Below the pieces are notes generated by a model, which ran no database searches, was not told where the DNA came from, and saw nothing but the letters and a program-made list of their open reading frames with translations. Made by a program: the position numbers and the translations under genes. This document shows positions 36,385-44,242 of a stretch of 64,000 bases of DNA, piece after piece. Position 1 is the stretch's first letter; each line of letters begins with the position of its first letter. Source of the DNA: Hyphomicrobiales bacterium (GTDB lineage: Bacteria; Pseudomonadota; Alphaproteobacteria; Rhizobiales; Rhizobiaceae); the NCBI GenBank assembly GCA_900470155.1, contig UBZT01000003.1:124001-188000 (forward strand), read 5' to 3'.

Positions 36385-37428
36385 CTACGCCTGCGGTGTG
36401 ATCCGGGAAAGCGGACCGTTGGCACCACAGCGGAAACCCTCTGGAGCAAAGACGATTTCAGGCGGTGATCCGAACAAGGAGATGAAGGCTGAACGAATAT
36501 ATCGCGTGCCGTAGCCCTGTCGCGACGGTTCTCGCACGGGCGGTCCGTCAGCCTCGATCCAGTTCAAGGAAAAATCCGGCCCGTCCGTTGCCAAGATCGA
36601 CCAGCTGATCCGCACAGTGCCCTCCGGTTCTGACAAGGATCCGTATTTGATCGCATTTGTGATGAGCTCATGCAAACACAACGCAATTGTGGTTCCTGCG
36701 TCCCTGCTGACGATCAGCTCCGGGCCATTGACTTCGATGCGGCTGACACCGCCCTTGCTGTAGGGGGAAATCGTCAGTTGAATGACGTCGGACAGTGAGA
36801 CTTCTTCGCCACCAGCCTCGAATACGGCAGAATGGACGTTGGAAAGCGCCTGCAGGCGGCCGGTGAAGTCGCTAGCCAGGTTGTCTACAGTGTCGGCGCC
36901 GCGTCGGGTCATCTGGAAAATCGATGTGACACTGGCGAGAATGTTTTTGACCCGGTGATTAAGTTCAAGCCTTAACTCCCGTTCCCGCTCGATTGAATCG
37001 CGGACTTGGCGTTGGCGCAAACGTACCAGCAGGTTCGAATGAATGGCATTCACGAGTTCCAGCGGGCTGAGGGGGCGTGTGTGGAACAGCAGCCGGGACC
37101 CGGGCCAGGAACGCTCCAGTTCATTGCGAATTCTCGCAATTGGTGCGCTGCGCTCCAGCAGGATGATGATCGGTACCTCTGACCAGTCTGCCTGAACGGC
37201 GAGATGTTCCGCAATCCGGGCGACAACGTCCGGATTAAGTGCCTCATGGGTGATTGCGATCAGCCCGGGGGACAGGGCGAGATAAGGAACAAGATCCTCG
37301 TCCATCCTGACGGCCTTCACCGCGACCCTCTGCTCCCGCAGGAAGGTAGCGACATAATCGGCGTCCTTGCGAAAGGGCGCCAGCACGAGCACCCAGTCCA
37401 GTTCGCTGTCTATCGTGCCTGCATTCAT
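36385..37428 (-). CDS. HWE/HisKA_2-type histidine kinase coupled to KaiC
   Basis: A 347-aa sensor kinase without membrane spans. Residues 1-140 form a receiver-like fold lacking a clear phosphoacceptor Asp. The dimerisation helix carries H158 in LELNHRVKN, the HWE/HisKA_2 hallmark, and the ATPase domain has ALCLHELITNAIKYGSLS and a GYGTRYI region. Its ATG overlaps the KaiC gene stop by four bases, so the two are made together; KaiC state may be the input of this kinase. HWE kinases in this class often serve light or general-stress pathways. Confidence 0.88.
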   Translation of the reverse strand: MNAGTIDSELDWVLVLAPFRKDADYVATFLREQRVAVKAVRMDEDLVPYLALSPGLIAITHEALNPDVVARIAEHLAVQADWSEVPIIILLERSAPIARIRNELERSWPGSRLLFHTRPLSPLELVNAIHSNLLVRLRQRQVRDSIERERELRLELNHRVKNILASVTSIFQMTRRGADTVDNLASDFTGRLQALSNVHSAVFEAGGEEVSLSDVIQLTISPYSKGGVSRIEVNGPELIVSRDAGTTIALCLHELITNAIKYGSLSEPEGTVRISWSILATDGPDFSLNWIEADGPPVREPSRQGYGTRYIRSAFISLFGSPPEIVFAPEGFRCGANGPLSRITPQA

Positions 37429-38867
37429 CTCTGATCCGGCAGGGGGTTGTAGGCGACCACGCTGACACTGCCGCTTTCAATCAGCAGTTCTTGCACATTG
37501 AGATCGTGCGGGCCATGACGTTTCTTGACGACGGTGATATTGCGCCTCAATCGACCCTCATGCTCGACAATGCGCAGCAGCAACACTGTGTCGCCGAGGA
37601 AGCTGACATCGACATCGATGCTGACGTTCTGACCAATCAGGCCATGCTGCGCAACGATCAGCATGGTCAGCACGCCGGATCGGGCAAGATATTTCAGCAG
37701 TGACTGGATATCCCGGACCGCTTTTTCCCGATGCGGCAACGAGTTCAGGTAGCCGGTGAGACTGTCGATAACGACGACCCGCGCCTTGTCTTGCGTAACT
37801 GCATTTTGAACGATTTGACCGAATTCGCCCGGCGATATTTCGTTGGGATTGAAATCTCGGAGGATCAGCTTGCCGTCCTTGTGGTACTGTCTAAGCTCCA
37901 TCCCCAACCCCTCTGAACGACGGAAGAAGGTTTCCAACCGCTCCTCGAACAGAAAAAGGGCTACATTTTCGCCTCGCGCAAGCGCTGCCGCGGCGTAGAG
38001 CGATGACATGGTCGACTTGCCCGTTCCGGACTGTCCGATCACCAAAGTGGTGGTCCCGGCTTCCTGGCCGCCTCCGAACATATCATCGAGCGCTTCAACG
38101 CCGGACTTTATCAGTTTCGGTTTCGCGGTTTCCGCAGCCGTGCTTGGCATGATGCGCGGGAACACCACAACGCCTTCACCCTCGCGAATAGCCATGTCGT
38201 GGTAGCCATCGGCAACTGGAACGCCGCGCATCTTCGAGACGTCGACACGGCGCCTGACGCCACCATATTCCTCCAGCGATTTGTCGAAGCGGATTACGCC
38301 GTGGGCCAGACCTTCGACTTCTTCCCCGGTGCTGTCATAGCCTGCGGACTGCGTATCCAGGAGCAGGGCAACGACATCCTGCTTCGCCAGGAACGACTTG
38401 AAGCCGATCAACTCCCGCCGAAACCGTGGTGAGTCGCCGGTAATCAGCCGGATTTCGAGAAGAGAGTCGTAGACCAAGCGACGCGGTTTGTATTTTTCGA
38501 TCGCGGCCTCGATCGCCTTGCGGGTCTCGTCGAGGCGAAGATCGGCAGTCAAGAATATACTTTGGTCGTCGGCCTCGTTGACTGTTCCGGACGTCGAGAG
38601 TTCCTCGACACGGATCCCGTCAAGCGTCCAGCCGTGAGACGCAGCAATGGATTCCAGCTCTGTGGCCGTTTGCGACAGCGTTACATAAATGCAGCTCTCA
38701 GCAGCCTCTACGCCGGCGCGCAGAAATTGCAGTGCGGCTGTCGTTTTACCCGAGCCTGGCGCACCCTGCAGCATATAGAGATTGGATGCGGGAAGGCCAC
38801 CGCGCAGAATTTCGTCAAGGCCCGCAATACCTGTGCTGACAACCGACGGCTTTTTTCGTTTGGCCAT
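37425..38867 (-). CDS. kaiC: KaiC-like double RecA ATPase
   Basis: A 480-aa protein with two KaiC domains. Walker A Lys are K41 (GAPGSGKT) and K284 (GQSGTGKST). The CII region GQNVSIDVDVSFLGDTVLLL aligns with the cyanobacterial autophosphorylation loop: S422 corresponds to S431, but the T432 equivalent is F423 and the T426 equivalent is Ile. The tail VKKRHGPHD matches the family. No kaiA or kaiB is nearby. Its role is probably ATP-driven signalling to the overlapping HWE kinase rather than a true clock. GGAAGAAG precedes the ATG. Confidence 0.9.
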   Translation of the reverse strand: MAKRKKPSVVSTGIAGLDEILRGGLPASNLYMLQGAPGSGKTTAALQFLRAGVEAAESCIYVTLSQTATELESIAASHGWTLDGIRVEELSTSGTVNEADDQSIFLTADLRLDETRKAIEAAIEKYKPRRLVYDSLLEIRLITGDSPRFRRELIGFKSFLAKQDVVALLLDTQSAGYDSTGEEVEGLAHGVIRFDKSLEEYGGVRRRVDVSKMRGVPVADGYHDMAIREGEGVVVFPRIMPSTAAETAKPKLIKSGVEALDDMFGGGQEAGTTTLVIGQSGTGKSTMSSLYAAAALARGENVALFLFEERLETFFRRSEGLGMELRQYHKDGKLILRDFNPNEISPGEFGQIVQNAVTQDKARVVVIDSLTGYLNSLPHREKAVRDIQSLLKYLARSGVLTMLIVAQHGLIGQNVSIDVDVSFLGDTVLLLRIVEHEGRLRRNITVVKKRHGPHDLNVQELLIESGSVSVVAYNPLPDQR

Positions 38868-39069
38868 GTTCTTCTTCCGCTACGCCACTCTTCACAATCT
38901 GATGAGACCGTCGGTCCCGAAAAGAGATGATCGAGGTGTTATATGGGTCCGAGGGGAACATCAACAAGGCTGAGCCGAACCTGAGCGCCAACCGATGGTT
39001 GGCCGCGTTGCACGCTTCCCACGTGAGGAGAGGCTATGGGCTTACCGGCAGGCGAACCTGACGGGGCAA

Positions 39070-40065
39070 CTAGTCCGCCATGGAAGCGCGCAGTTGTGTC
39101 GGCGTCTGCCCAAATGTCTGTTTGAAGGCGCGCGAAAAATGAGATGCATTTTCAAACCCCGTGTCCAGCGCGATTTCGATCAGCGGCGCTTTCGATTGAA
39201 GGAGCACCTGCTTGGCGCGCTCCAGGCGGACCCTGCGATAGACCAGCGCCGGTGTACTGCGGGTTTCGCTGAGGAACAGCCGTTCGAGCTGTCTTCTCGA
39301 CAGGCCGACCGACCGTGCGAGTTCGGGTATCGTAATCGTACCCTCGATGTGACGGTCCATCATGATCAACACGGCCCGAATGCGCGGATCTTCCGACTCG
39401 ATCGAGAGTGGTCTGCGGGGTTGGATCTCAAGCGCGGTCCGCGCCCGTTCGATCTGGAGAACCTCAAGCGCATTGCGCGCAGCGTCATGGCCGATATGGC
39501 GCTGGACGATTGAGGCTGCCATGTCGGCAGCACTGCTGCCGCCGGCGCATGAACCTCGCGTCCGATCGAGATTGAAGATCCTGTCGGAGCGAACCTGATG
39601 GTCGGGGAAACGGTCGCGAAATGTCTGGTAATGCAGCCAGCTGACACAAGTCTGGTGCTGTTTCATCAGGCCGATCTCGGCGAGGATGAACGAGCCGGTG
39701 CAAACGCCGATCAGCCGGACATTCTTGGCGGCTGCAGCTTTGAGGAAATTCACAGTATCCTGGTCGATCGGGGTGTCGCTGTTCAAGAGGCCGCCGACCA
39801 CGACAATGTAGTGGAACTGGCTCGGCTCGACAAAGTCTGACGTTGGCGCCACTTTGACGCCGCAACTGGACATGATCAGATGACGGGTGCTGCCGAGGAC
39901 CTCCCAGTCTGCAAGGACGCGGCCCGATCTGTCGAATTCATCGCTCGCAAGCCTCAGGGTGTCGACGAATAACGAAAAAGCAGAAAGGGTAAAGGACTTG
40001 GCCAGGACGAAGCCGATCTTCAAGCGGTCGACAGGCGCGTTCGTATCGGGGGGCTTTATAGTCAC
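39070..40065 (-). CDS. GlxA-type AraC regulator with DJ-1/PfpI domain
   Basis: A 331-aa regulator with an N-terminal DJ-1/PfpI-like amidase fold (RLKIGFVLAKSFTLSAFSLF, VRLIGVCTGSFILAEIG, where the Cys corresponds to the amidase nucleophile) and a C-terminal AraC DNA-binding domain (IPELARSVGLSRRQLERLF and LIEIALDTGFENASHFSRAF). This architecture controls glycine-betaine, carnitine or amino-acid catabolism in related bacteria. The frame is open to 40293, but the extra 76 residues look non-coding; GTG at 40065 with AGGA upstream is preferred. No target gene is adjacent. Confidence 0.85.
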   Translation of the reverse strand: MTIKPPDTNAPVDRLKIGFVLAKSFTLSAFSLFVDTLRLASDEFDRSGRVLADWEVLGSTRHLIMSSCGVKVAPTSDFVEPSQFHYIVVVGGLLNSDTPIDQDTVNFLKAAAAKNVRLIGVCTGSFILAEIGLMKQHQTCVSWLHYQTFRDRFPDHQVRSDRIFNLDRTRGSCAGGSSAADMAASIVQRHIGHDAARNALEVLQIERARTALEIQPRRPLSIESEDPRIRAVLIMMDRHIEGTITIPELARSVGLSRRQLERLFLSETRSTPALVYRRVRLERAKQVLLQSKAPLIEIALDTGFENASHFSRAFKQTFGQTPTQLRASMAD

Positions 40066-40326
40066 GTCGATCAATCCTGCCTGAAGACACTGTCCGCGCA
40101 CTCTATACGCGCCATCCCGATCTGCTTCAACACGCGGCTGGACGGGGAGCGATCTTTGATCCTTGGATCGGCTAGGTGTCGCTGGCCGTTCTTGCGTGGC
40201 ACCGAGCCGTTGTGCTCCGAGCGATTTTGCCAGCGGGTGAGAGGTTTCAAGACTGCAGCTGATAGTGGTTTGTGGCTTTATCGGCAGCGCCAATGAAACA
40301 TCCGCGTCTGGTCTGGCACACAGCCC

Positions 40327-40977
40327 TTATGATGGCTTAGTGCCGCGGACAAAAAGATCAATACACATAACGAGATGGCGCCTGCGGTCCGATCTGGTTT
40401 TGAAGTCACCACGCTGGGGACCCATTGCGCCAAACAGCATATCCATCAGGATCCGGGCGCAACCCAATGGATCCTCAATCACCAGCTTTCCACGTCGGGC
40501 CTCCGCAGCCAGCCAATCGGCAAGATTCCGGCGGGAATGTTCCAGGCCGTCACGCCGTAACACCTCGGCGATTTCCGGAAACTGCGCACCTTCGCGAATG
40601 ACGATATGGATGAAGGCATGACGCTCATTGTCTGCTTCTTCGTCGATGTCGATCATGAAGATTTTTTGCAGCACGACATCAACCGGCGCATCTTCTTCAG
40701 AAGGGCGGGGAAGATCGAGCATCATCTGCCGGTGCGCGGCGACGACGGCGAGAAACAGATCCGATTTGGAAGGAAAGAGACGATAGAGGGTCTGCTTTGA
40801 GATCCTGCATCGTGCCGCAACTATATCCGTCGTCGTGCCGGAAAAGCCGAGTTCCACAAATGTCTTGCGCGCCGTGTCTATAATGATCGAGCGTCGGTCA
40901 ATGTCGGAATGTGTTTTCGGTCTGCCCCGTTTCCGCTTTGTGAGGGGCTGTCCTGTGGTTGTTTCGGAGTCACTCAT
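40327..40977 (-). CDS. TetR-family transcriptional regulator
   Basis: A 216-aa regulator. A basic N-terminal arm (KRKRGRPKTHSD) leads into the TetR helix-turn-helix (FSGTTTDIVAARCRISKQTLYRLFPSKSDLF, about residues 46-76); the rest is helical with a C-terminal TetR_C-like segment (FIHIVIREGAQFPEIAEV). It is flanked by genes on the same strand without close spacing, so its target is not obvious. Confidence 0.9.
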   Translation of the reverse strand: MSDSETTTGQPLTKRKRGRPKTHSDIDRRSIIIDTARKTFVELGFSGTTTDIVAARCRISKQTLYRLFPSKSDLFLAVVAAHRQMMLDLPRPSEEDAPVDVVLQKIFMIDIDEEADNERHAFIHIVIREGAQFPEIAEVLRRDGLEHSRRNLADWLAAEARRGKLVIEDPLGCARILMDMLFGAMGPQRGDFKTRSDRRRHLVMCIDLFVRGTKPS

Positions 40978-41148
40978 ACGCCTGTCATAGCATCAGAGTG
41001 ACGATCATCCAGCCGGAAAATTAACGGTACTCGATGGTGCGGAATTGTCGCGGGACCCAAGTCTGGTTTTCCGTGTTTTTTGGTAGCGGATGCCAATCTC
41101 TCGAGTGGCTCGAGCGCCTCGTCCGATCGCTCCAGAACCCGCAATCAA

Positions 41149-41493
41149 TCACACATAAGCCGTGCGATCACCGAATTCTGCAGCCTCGTCGAAATTCTTG
41201 GTGCCGATTCGTTCGCTCTCGCCGGACAACTCCTTTGGAGCGTCTTCGGTCTGTGTTGGCGTTGCCGTTTGGGTGGCGCTGCTTTCGGTCGCGCTGATTT
41301 TTGCAATCTTGGACTGCAAGGTTGCAATTGCCTTCTCGAGAGTGGCCTTTTCTTCTTCATCTGTCGTTTCCGACAGGGAGGCCTGTTTTTCAGCCAGTTG
41401 CGCTTCGAGCGATGAAAGGTCATCTGCCGAGCTTGATGAAGAAGACGATGAACTGAGTATGCTGGTGGCAGAACTTGAAATTGCACTGACCAT
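41149..41493 (-). CDS. Ser-rich coiled-coil small protein, unknown function
   Basis: A 114-aa protein. It opens with a Ser-rich tract (MVSAISSSATSILSSSSSSS), then a heptad-like acidic helix (SLEAQLAEKQASLSETTDEE through KATLEKAIATLQSKIAKI), and a disordered Thr/Gln tail. No signal peptide. The coding sense is supported by the regular coiled coil rather than by a known family. A divergent hydrolase starts 163 bases away. It could be a secretion substrate or structural protein; I cannot assign a role. Confidence 0.6.
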   Translation of the reverse strand: MVSAISSSATSILSSSSSSSSSADDLSSLEAQLAEKQASLSETTDEEEKATLEKAIATLQSKIAKISATESSATQTATPTQTEDAPKELSGESERIGTKNFDEAAEFGDRTAYV

Positions 41494-41656
41494 GAGAATA
41501 GCTTTCTTTGATGGAATAAACTCGTTCTAAGGTGAAATGGTTACCAAGTCCTTAAATACGGTACTTAGAGGTACATTTTTGTTCTGACTTCGCGGTATGA
41601 ATTGAATGTCGCGGCGCCGGTCCGAAACGACCCGCATGCAAACCCTGCGGTGGTGA

Positions 41657-42304
41657 ATGACGAATTTTCTGTTTGATGGCCCTGTATCAGCCGAAGTCAC
41701 GATCTTGCTGGCCCATGGGGCAGGCGCACCGATGAATTCGGTATCGATGAATGCGATGGCAAACGCGCTGTCCGCGGTCAGCTTGCGGGTGGCGCGCTTC
41801 GAATTTGCCTATATGGCGGCAAGGAGAACGTCGAATGCTCGCCCGCCGCCTCCGCGCGCCGAAAAGCTCATTCCGGAATATCGTCATGCAATCGAGACGC
41901 TAGAGCCGAGTGGGTCGCTGATCATTGGGGGTAAATCCATGGGCGGCAGGGTGGCGAGCATGCTGGCCGACGAAGTGTTTGACGCTGGTCTCGCCACCGG
42001 TCTGCTGTGTCTGGGATATCCCTTTCACCCGATCGGCAAAGCTGAACAATTGCGTACGGCTCATCTTGCGTCGCTGCAAACGCCGACACTGATTGCCCAA
42101 GGCAGTCGGGATCTCTTCGGAACGCGTGAAGAGGTGGTGTGCTACGACCTGTCGCCAAACATCGAGATGCTCTGGCTTGAAGACGGCGATCATGACTTGA
42201 GGCCGCGTAAAAGCGTTTCCGGATTTTCAGCCGCTGATCATTTGGAGACGCTGGCAAAGGCGGCCTCTACTTGGGCGCACAGAATTGCGGTAGGTCGGCA
42301 CTAG
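41657..42304 (+). CDS. KANL3/Tex30-like alpha/beta hydrolase
   Basis: A 215-aa small serine hydrolase. LAHGAGAPMNS forms the oxyanion region, the nucleophile is the Ser of GGKSMGGR, and the GSRDLFGT and GDHDLRPRK segments supply the acid and His. This matches the Tex30/KANL3 family of predicted hydrolases, whose substrates are unknown. It is a stand-alone gene between a divergent small protein and a DnaQ-like exonuclease. Confidence 0.85.
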   Translation: MTNFLFDGPVSAEVTILLAHGAGAPMNSVSMNAMANALSAVSLRVARFEFAYMAARRTSNARPPPPRAEKLIPEYRHAIETLEPSGSLIIGGKSMGGRVASMLADEVFDAGLATGLLCLGYPFHPIGKAEQLRTAHLASLQTPTLIAQGSRDLFGTREEVVCYDLSPNIEMLWLEDGDHDLRPRKSVSGFSAADHLETLAKAASTWAHRIAVGRH

Positions 42305-42440
42305 GTCACCAAGGAATTTTGCCGTCGGCCTATGAATGCCGGCAGCCGTGAATCCATCGCCGGTTTCGTTGCTCACGTTGCAGTGGATCTGCATGATCGT
42401 CGTCGTGACATCGAGACGGCCTCGGCACATACAATAAGCA

Positions 42441-43427
42441 ATGACGAATCAATTCGATATGTTTTCGCATCAGACAGATGTCGGCCAGCGCTCCAAGCAA
42501 AGTGGTGCCAGCCGCTCCGTTCTCAACAAGCATCAGCCGTCGGTTCTTCCGATGAGCGAAGAGGCAATGGTTCGACATCTCTCTGAAACCGGCCGCTATC
42601 GCCTGCTGAAGAAGCTGGAACCGCGGCCGGTTGCATCGGTTGTCCGCCCCGAATATCCGTTGAAGGGCGTTATTCTCGATACAGAGACAACTGGTCTGAA
42701 TGCGCGCAAGGACGAGATCATCGAGATTGGCGTTGTTGCATTTACCTTCGATGACTGCGGCCGCATCGGGGATGTCACGGGCATCTATGGTGGCCTGCGG
42801 CAACCCAGGACGCCCATTCCATCCGAGATCACAAAGCTCACCGGTATCGATGACGACATGGTGGCAGGGCAGTCGATCGATATGGCGGCATTGCAGGCCC
42901 TGATCGATCCGGCCGATCTGGTCATCGCCCACAATGCAGGTTTCGACCGTCCTTTCTGTGAGGCGTTTTCGCCGATGTTCGCCGCCAAGCCCTGGGGCTG
43001 TTCGAATGCAGAGGTCGACTGGTCGGCACGCGGCTATGAAGGAACAAAGCTCGGCTATCTGATCAATCAGTCTGGATACTTTCATGAAGGCCATCGGGCA
43101 ATCGATGACTGCTTTGCCTTGCTGGAGGTCTTGACTCGTCAAACGAAGATCTTGCCGCCGGCCTTTGCCGAGCTTTACCAGACCAGCCAACGATCACGTA
43201 TTCGCATCTATGCCGAAGGTAGCCCCTTTGACATGAAGGATCATCTCAAGGCACGCGGCTATCGCTGGTCCGACGGGACGGATGGGCGGCCTAAGTCCTG
43301 GTGGATCGAAGTTGCGGAAGAGCTTCTTGACGACGAACTTCATTTTCTCCGGACCGAGATCTATCGTTATCCAGATGCCGATCCTCCAATGAAGCGCCTG
43401 ACCGCATTCGATCGGTTTCGAGGTTGA
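42441..43427 (+). CDS. DnaQ-like 3'-5' exonuclease
   Basis: A 328-aa protein with a DEDD exonuclease domain: Exo I ILDTETTGLN (D and E ligands), Exo II AHNAGFDRPF, Exo III HRAIDDCFALLEVL. It resembles the epsilon subunit of DNA polymerase III but carries an unrelated ~60-residue N-terminus and a C-terminal extension (RSRIRIYAEGSPFDMKDHLKARGYRWSD), which suggests a nuclease used outside the replisome. No Shine-Dalgarno is evident before the ATG. Confidence 0.88.
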   Translation: MTNQFDMFSHQTDVGQRSKQSGASRSVLNKHQPSVLPMSEEAMVRHLSETGRYRLLKKLEPRPVASVVRPEYPLKGVILDTETTGLNARKDEIIEIGVVAFTFDDCGRIGDVTGIYGGLRQPRTPIPSEITKLTGIDDDMVAGQSIDMAALQALIDPADLVIAHNAGFDRPFCEAFSPMFAAKPWGCSNAEVDWSARGYEGTKLGYLINQSGYFHEGHRAIDDCFALLEVLTRQTKILPPAFAELYQTSQRSRIRIYAEGSPFDMKDHLKARGYRWSDGTDGRPKSWWIEVAEELLDDELHFLRTEIYRYPDADPPMKRLTAFDRFRG

Positions 43428-43441
43428 GCATATCTGCGTCA

Positions 43442-43461
43442 TTTGCATGGCTGCCGTGCGA
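43442..43461. promoter_or_regulatory. 20-bp dyad box, copy 1 (upstream of DUF1127 gene)
   Basis: TTTGCATGGCTGCCGTGCGA, 113 bases before the DUF1127 ATG, matches 18 of 20 bases of a second box at 43891-43910. Its ends form a TTGCA-N9-TGC(A/G)A dyad of LysR-box-like size. The binding protein is unknown. Confidence 0.55.
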
Positions 43462-43519
43462 GTGCGTCACTTTTAAAAGGGCAGGGCGATATCCACATCC
43501 TGCTTATCGAAACGACGTT

Positions 43520-43546
43520 GGAACTGAAGCAAAGGTTGCTGGCGTC
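43520..43546 (+). promoter_or_regulatory. Possible general-stress (EcfG-type) promoter
   Basis: GGAAC (43520-43524) and CGTC (43543-43546) are separated by 18 bases, close to the alphaproteobacterial EcfG pattern GGAAC-N16/17-CGTT, 28 bases before the DUF1127 start codon. The spacing and last base are not perfect. Confidence 0.35.
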
Positions 43547-43573
43547 TAAGAGACCTCACGAAAGGGGATCATC

Positions 43574-43720
43574 ATGAACGTCGCCCGCTCCTTTAACAAC
43601 TGGCGCAAGTATCGTCAGACAGTTGCCGAACTTGGCCGCATGTCGAGCCGCGAACTGGCCGACCTCGGCATCAATCGCGCCGACATCCACAATATTGCCC
43701 GCGGAACTGCCGCTCGCTAA
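43574..43720 (+). CDS. DUF1127 (YjiS-like) small protein
   Basis: A 48-aa basic protein: MNVARSFNNWRKYRQTVAEL followed by GRMSSRELADLGINRADI, the DUF1127 signature (RELxDxGixRxdI). AAAGGGGAT precedes the ATG. In Rhodobacter sphaeroides a DUF1127 protein (CcaF1) is encoded just upstream of the CCUCCUCCC-containing sRNAs and acts in RNA turnover; the same arrangement occurs here. RNA binding is therefore likely but inferred. It has its own terminator 31 bases downstream. Confidence 0.88.
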   Translation: MNVARSFNNWRKYRQTVAELGRMSSRELADLGINRADIHNIARGTAAR

Positions 43721-43750
43721 CGGCTGTAGCTTTTCTGATATGATGTTCAT

Positions 43751-43778
43751 GACGCCCGCTTCAGACGCGGGCGTCTTT
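43751..43778 (+). terminator. Intrinsic terminator after the DUF1127 gene
   Basis: GACGCCCGC (43751-43759) pairs perfectly with GCGGGCGTC (43767-43775) and is followed by TTT. The 9-bp GC-rich stem separates the DUF1127 message from the hairpin array that begins at 43956. Confidence 0.7.
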
Positions 43779-43890
43779 GCGTTGGCGATTTCTCTTTTGT
43801 CACATTGGGTGTGCGTCTGCTCTGGTTGACCGTTGCCGGCTTGTTCGGGCATTTCCGCCCAGCGATCCTCTCGTTTTCAGTGCCATCATT

Positions 43891-43910
43891 TTTGCATGGC
43901 TGCAGTGCAA
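43891..43910. promoter_or_regulatory. 20-bp dyad box, copy 2 (upstream of the hairpin RNA array)
   Basis: TTTGCATGGCTGCAGTGCAA contains the clean dyad TTGCA-N9-TGCAA around CTGCAG. It lies 46 bases before the first array stem and differs from copy 1 at two positions. AT-rich GTATTTTATAA follows at 43918-43928 and could supply the -10 element, which would make the RNA array a separate transcript. Confidence 0.55.
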
Positions 43911-43955
43911 CAAAGCGTATTTTATAAGCACGGCGATGCTGTATTGTGGTTTTCA

Positions 43956-44108
43956 ACGAAGCGATGCACCTCCTCCCGCAAAGCTTCGTGTTTCAGGCGA
44001 CCCACTCCTCCTCCCAGGGGCGCCTGTAGGAACAGCGGCACTCCTCCTCCCAGTCGCTGTTCATCAATTCGAAAAGCCTGCCGCACCTCCTCCCGCGGCA
44101 GGCTTTTT
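43956..44108 (+). ncRNA. Tandem CCUCCUCCC stem-loop RNAs (cuckoo/CcsR-like)
   Basis: Four consecutive hairpins each expose the 9-mer CCTCCTCCC in the loop: ACGAAGC 43956-43962 with GCTTCGT 43983-43989 (9-mer 43969-43977); CAGGCG 43994-43999 with CGCCTG 44021-44026 (44007-44015); GAACAGCG 44030-44037 with CGCTGTTC 44055-44062 (44043-44051); and a 13-bp stem 44072-44084 with 44095-44107 (44086-44094). The motif is anti-Shine-Dalgarno. This is the design of the cuckoo RNA family (CcsR1-4 in Rhodobacter sphaeroides), also lying behind a DUF1127 gene. How many transcripts result is unknown. A fifth, motif-poor stem (CCTCCT/AGGAGG, 44117-44131) follows the terminator. Confidence 0.8.
44072..44108 (+). 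terminator. Terminator hairpin of the RNA array
   Basis: AAAAGCCTGCCGC (44072-44084) and GCGGCAGGCTTTT (44095-44107) pair perfectly over 13 bp and end in TTTTT; the 10-base loop is A plus the 9-mer motif. The last array unit therefore doubles as a Rho-independent terminator. Confidence 0.8.
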
Positions 44109-44242
44109 CGTTTGGACCTCCTTCGAGGAGGCGGCCTGTTCCGCCGGACGGCATCGTAGGTTTCGAAATATGCAACCGAATAGCTGGTAGCGCTTTTGCC
44201 CTCCTGGCGTCTGCACCGCAAACAGTGGCCAAAATTCTGAAT

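Noticed and set aside
41431..41460. Serine run as a sequencing or assembly artefact
   Set aside because: The frame stays open on both sides and continues into a regular coiled coil, so the Ser tract is likely genuine.
43956..44108. CRISPR-like regular repeats
   Set aside because: Only a 9-base loop is repeated, spacing is irregular, stems differ, and no cas gene is present.
43777..44190. 137-codon plus-strand frame over the hairpin array
   Set aside because: The array's perfect stems, repeated CCTCCTCCC loops and terminator explain the sequence as RNA; the Pro/Ala-rich translation is a by-product.
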